DNA from: Bacteroides sp. M10
Lineage (GTDB): Bacteria; Bacteroidota; Bacteroidia; Bacteroidales; Bacteroidaceae
DNA: 64,000 nt
Reading direction: 5' to 3'
Assembly: GCF_014334015.1 (NCBI RefSeq)
Contig: NZ_CP060488.1
Span: 1,012,501-1,076,500, forward strand
Below, one piece after another: positions 62,892 to 64,000 of this stretch (positions are counted from its first letter, which is position 1; each line of letters opens with the position of its first letter). Position numbers and translations under genes: made by a program. Below the pieces are notes generated by a model. It made no database searches. It was not told where the DNA came from and worked only from the letters and a program-made list of their open reading frames with translations.

Positions 62892-64000
62892 ACAGCTTCG
62901 GGTGTTTTTACAGATTGATGGTTCAGATAGTCTATTTTATACTCATCAGGGAAGTAGAGTGTCCGCTCTTCCTCCAATGCCTGATGTCCCAGCAAACAAA
63001 GCATACTTGCATAATATCCTTCTTCCGCTATTCTTTCCGGTTGTTTTTGTGTTATGACGGCTTCAACGAACGCTTCCAGCAACAAGGACGTACCGTCACT
63101 CTTGGGACGTTCTCCTATAATAAACTCTCCATTGTTTTCATTTGCAGTTTCCGGAGCCCAACTCGTTCCGGCAAAAGGAAGAGAATCGAAAACTTTGTTT
63201 TCCCAATCATTCACCATCTGCAGGAAAGCCGGTGCAGGAGCCACATTCTCAAAGTAGTATTTTCCTTTTTCCGGTTCTACCGTGCCAAGGTTACCCATGA
63301 TCTGTTCTTCCAGTCCATAGAATTTATTGGAAATAACGGAGTCAAATGTCATCTTCACCCCATCATCAAAGACATATACACAACTCACATTGTCATACAC
63401 ATCTCTGCCATCCTTCCAGTAAGTAATGGCACCGTGCCCCATTACCTTTTCGGGAATCTTACGCAAAGCCCAACTTCCGATCTGAAGCTGGTGGCAAGCG
63501 AGTTCCGTCATCAGCCCCTTCGAGAATTCTTTGTAGAGACGCCAGTTTATCAGGCGTTCCAGATTGGGTGAAGGCACCGAGCGTCTCCAATCACCATTCC
63601 GGTTCCAGAAAGTTCGGATTGCATTTATTTCACCGAAGGTACCCGCATGAATCATCTCCATCGCTTTGATGTAACGAGGATCGAACAAGCGTTGTTGACC
63701 TGTGAAGAAAATCTTTCCCGTGCTACGATGTTTCTGATACATACGGTAACACTCTTCCATCGTAAAACCTATCGACTTCTCACAGAATACATGCTTTCCT
63801 GCGTCGAAAGCATCCAGCACGATTTTACAATGCGAACTAAGAGGGGTAGCTACGAGTATGGCATCTATCGACTTATCTTCCAGTACTTCCCGGTAGTCTC
63901 CATACACTTTGGCATTAGGCACAAGTTCCAACGCGCTCTCGATAGACGGTTTATAAATGTCACACAATGCTACGATCTCGACTTTGGGATTCTTAGCCAG
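62888..64000 (-). CDS. Gfo/Idh/MocA family oxidoreductase (5' end beyond the window)
   Basis: The frame is open through the right edge: codons before the TTG at 63967 read LAKNPKVEIVA, the expected second Rossmann strand, so the start and the GxGxxG loop lie outside. Visible motifs are IVALCDIYKPS, DAILVATPLSSHCKIVLDAF, HVFCEKSIGFTMEECY, NWRLYKEFSKGLMTELACHQLQI and DVYDNVSCVYVFDDG. The family motif EKP reads EKS here, though the catalytic lysine is kept. It probably works with the RR-leader paralogue on glycoside or keto-sugar oxidoreduction. Its stop overlaps the start of the small membrane protein by 4 bp. Confidence 0.9.
   Translation of the reverse strand: MAKNPKVEIVALCDIYKPSIESALELVPNAKVYGDYREVLEDKSIDAILVATPLSSHCKIVLDAFDAGKHVFCEKSIGFTMEECYRMYQKHRSTGKIFFTGQQRLFDPRYIKAMEMIHAGTFGEINAIRTFWNRNGDWRRSVPSPNLERLINWRLYKEFSKGLMTELACHQLQIGSWALRKIPEKVMGHGAITYWKDGRDVYDNVSCVYVFDDGVKMTFDSVISNKFYGLEEQIMGNLGTVEPEKGKYYFENVAPAPAFLQMVNDWENKVFDSLPFAGTSWAPETANENNGEFIIGERPKSDGTSLLLEAFVEAVITQKQPERIAEEGYYASMLCLLGHQALEEERTLYFPDEYKIDYLNHQSVKTPEAV

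Noticed and set aside
62867..63571. 234-codon plus-strand frame over the last Gfo/Idh gene
   Set aside because: Antisense to a clear oxidoreductase; no promoter, and the translation resembles no protein family.

Overview
The window is chromosomal DNA from a gut-type Bacteroides (Bacteroidota). Three things support this. It carries two SusC/SusD outer-membrane pairs under a hybrid two-component regulator. Many genes are preceded by the Bacteroides -7 promoter element TAnnTTTG, in two cases with a TTTG -33 box 19 bp upstream. The housekeeping genes also have Bacteroidota form: a single-chain SecDF, a gamma-alpha fused 2-oxoacid:ferredoxin oxidoreductase and an HU protein. The species cannot be named from sequence alone. 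No phage, insertion sequence, CRISPR array or rRNA is visible.

Layout. 1-4.7 kb: the end of a carbohydrate-utilisation cluster, with a left-truncated GH2-type enzyme, a complete GH2 beta-galactosidase-like enzyme and a small secreted protein. 4.7-28.3 kb: core genes. These are HU; two overlapping rhomboid proteases with an endonuclease/exonuclease/phosphatase-fold protein; an M3 peptidase lipoprotein; SecDF; tRNA-Arg(CCU); KorAB; a leftward operon aroQ-pyk-O-methyltransferase-rbfA-lolE; divergent xerD; an OmpA-like/TPR lipoprotein; a thioredoxin-fold lipoprotein without its cysteines; a ComM/YifB AAA protein; and a TPR membrane protein with a histidine-kinase-like ATPase domain but no phospho-acceptor histidine.

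28.9-58.1 kb: a large polysaccharide utilisation locus (PUL), all on the minus strand. In transcription order it reads: hybrid two-component regulator; an (alpha/alpha)6-type glycosidase-like protein; GH65; a second, unrelated (alpha/alpha)6-like protein; SusC1-SusD1-SusE/F-like-small lipoprotein; GH43; GH31; then, after a terminator, an IPT/NHL surface lipoprotein, SusC2, SusD2 and a SusE-position lipoprotein. The enzyme set points to a glycan with alpha-glucosidic linkages and probably a pentose or other GH43-labile side group. Two likely enzymes have no recognisable family, so the substrate is open.

58.2-64.0 kb: a scarred junction followed by a second minus-strand operon. The junction holds a decayed fragment of an ADP-forming acyl-CoA synthetase ATP-grasp domain and a 35-codon C-terminal scrap of a second GH43. 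The operon encodes a Gfo/Idh/MocA oxidoreductase (cut by the right edge), an 80-residue two-helix membrane protein, a second Gfo/Idh/MocA protein with a twin-arginine leader, a double DUF1080 (3-keto-glycoside hydrolase/lyase-type) protein and a divergent ApbE-like flavin transferase. This resembles the oxidative 3-keto-glycoside route of glycan cleavage, lying next to a classical hydrolytic PUL. The most interesting material is this module with its small membrane protein, the two unassigned (alpha/alpha)6 proteins, and the signalling or redox proteins that have lost their catalytic residues.
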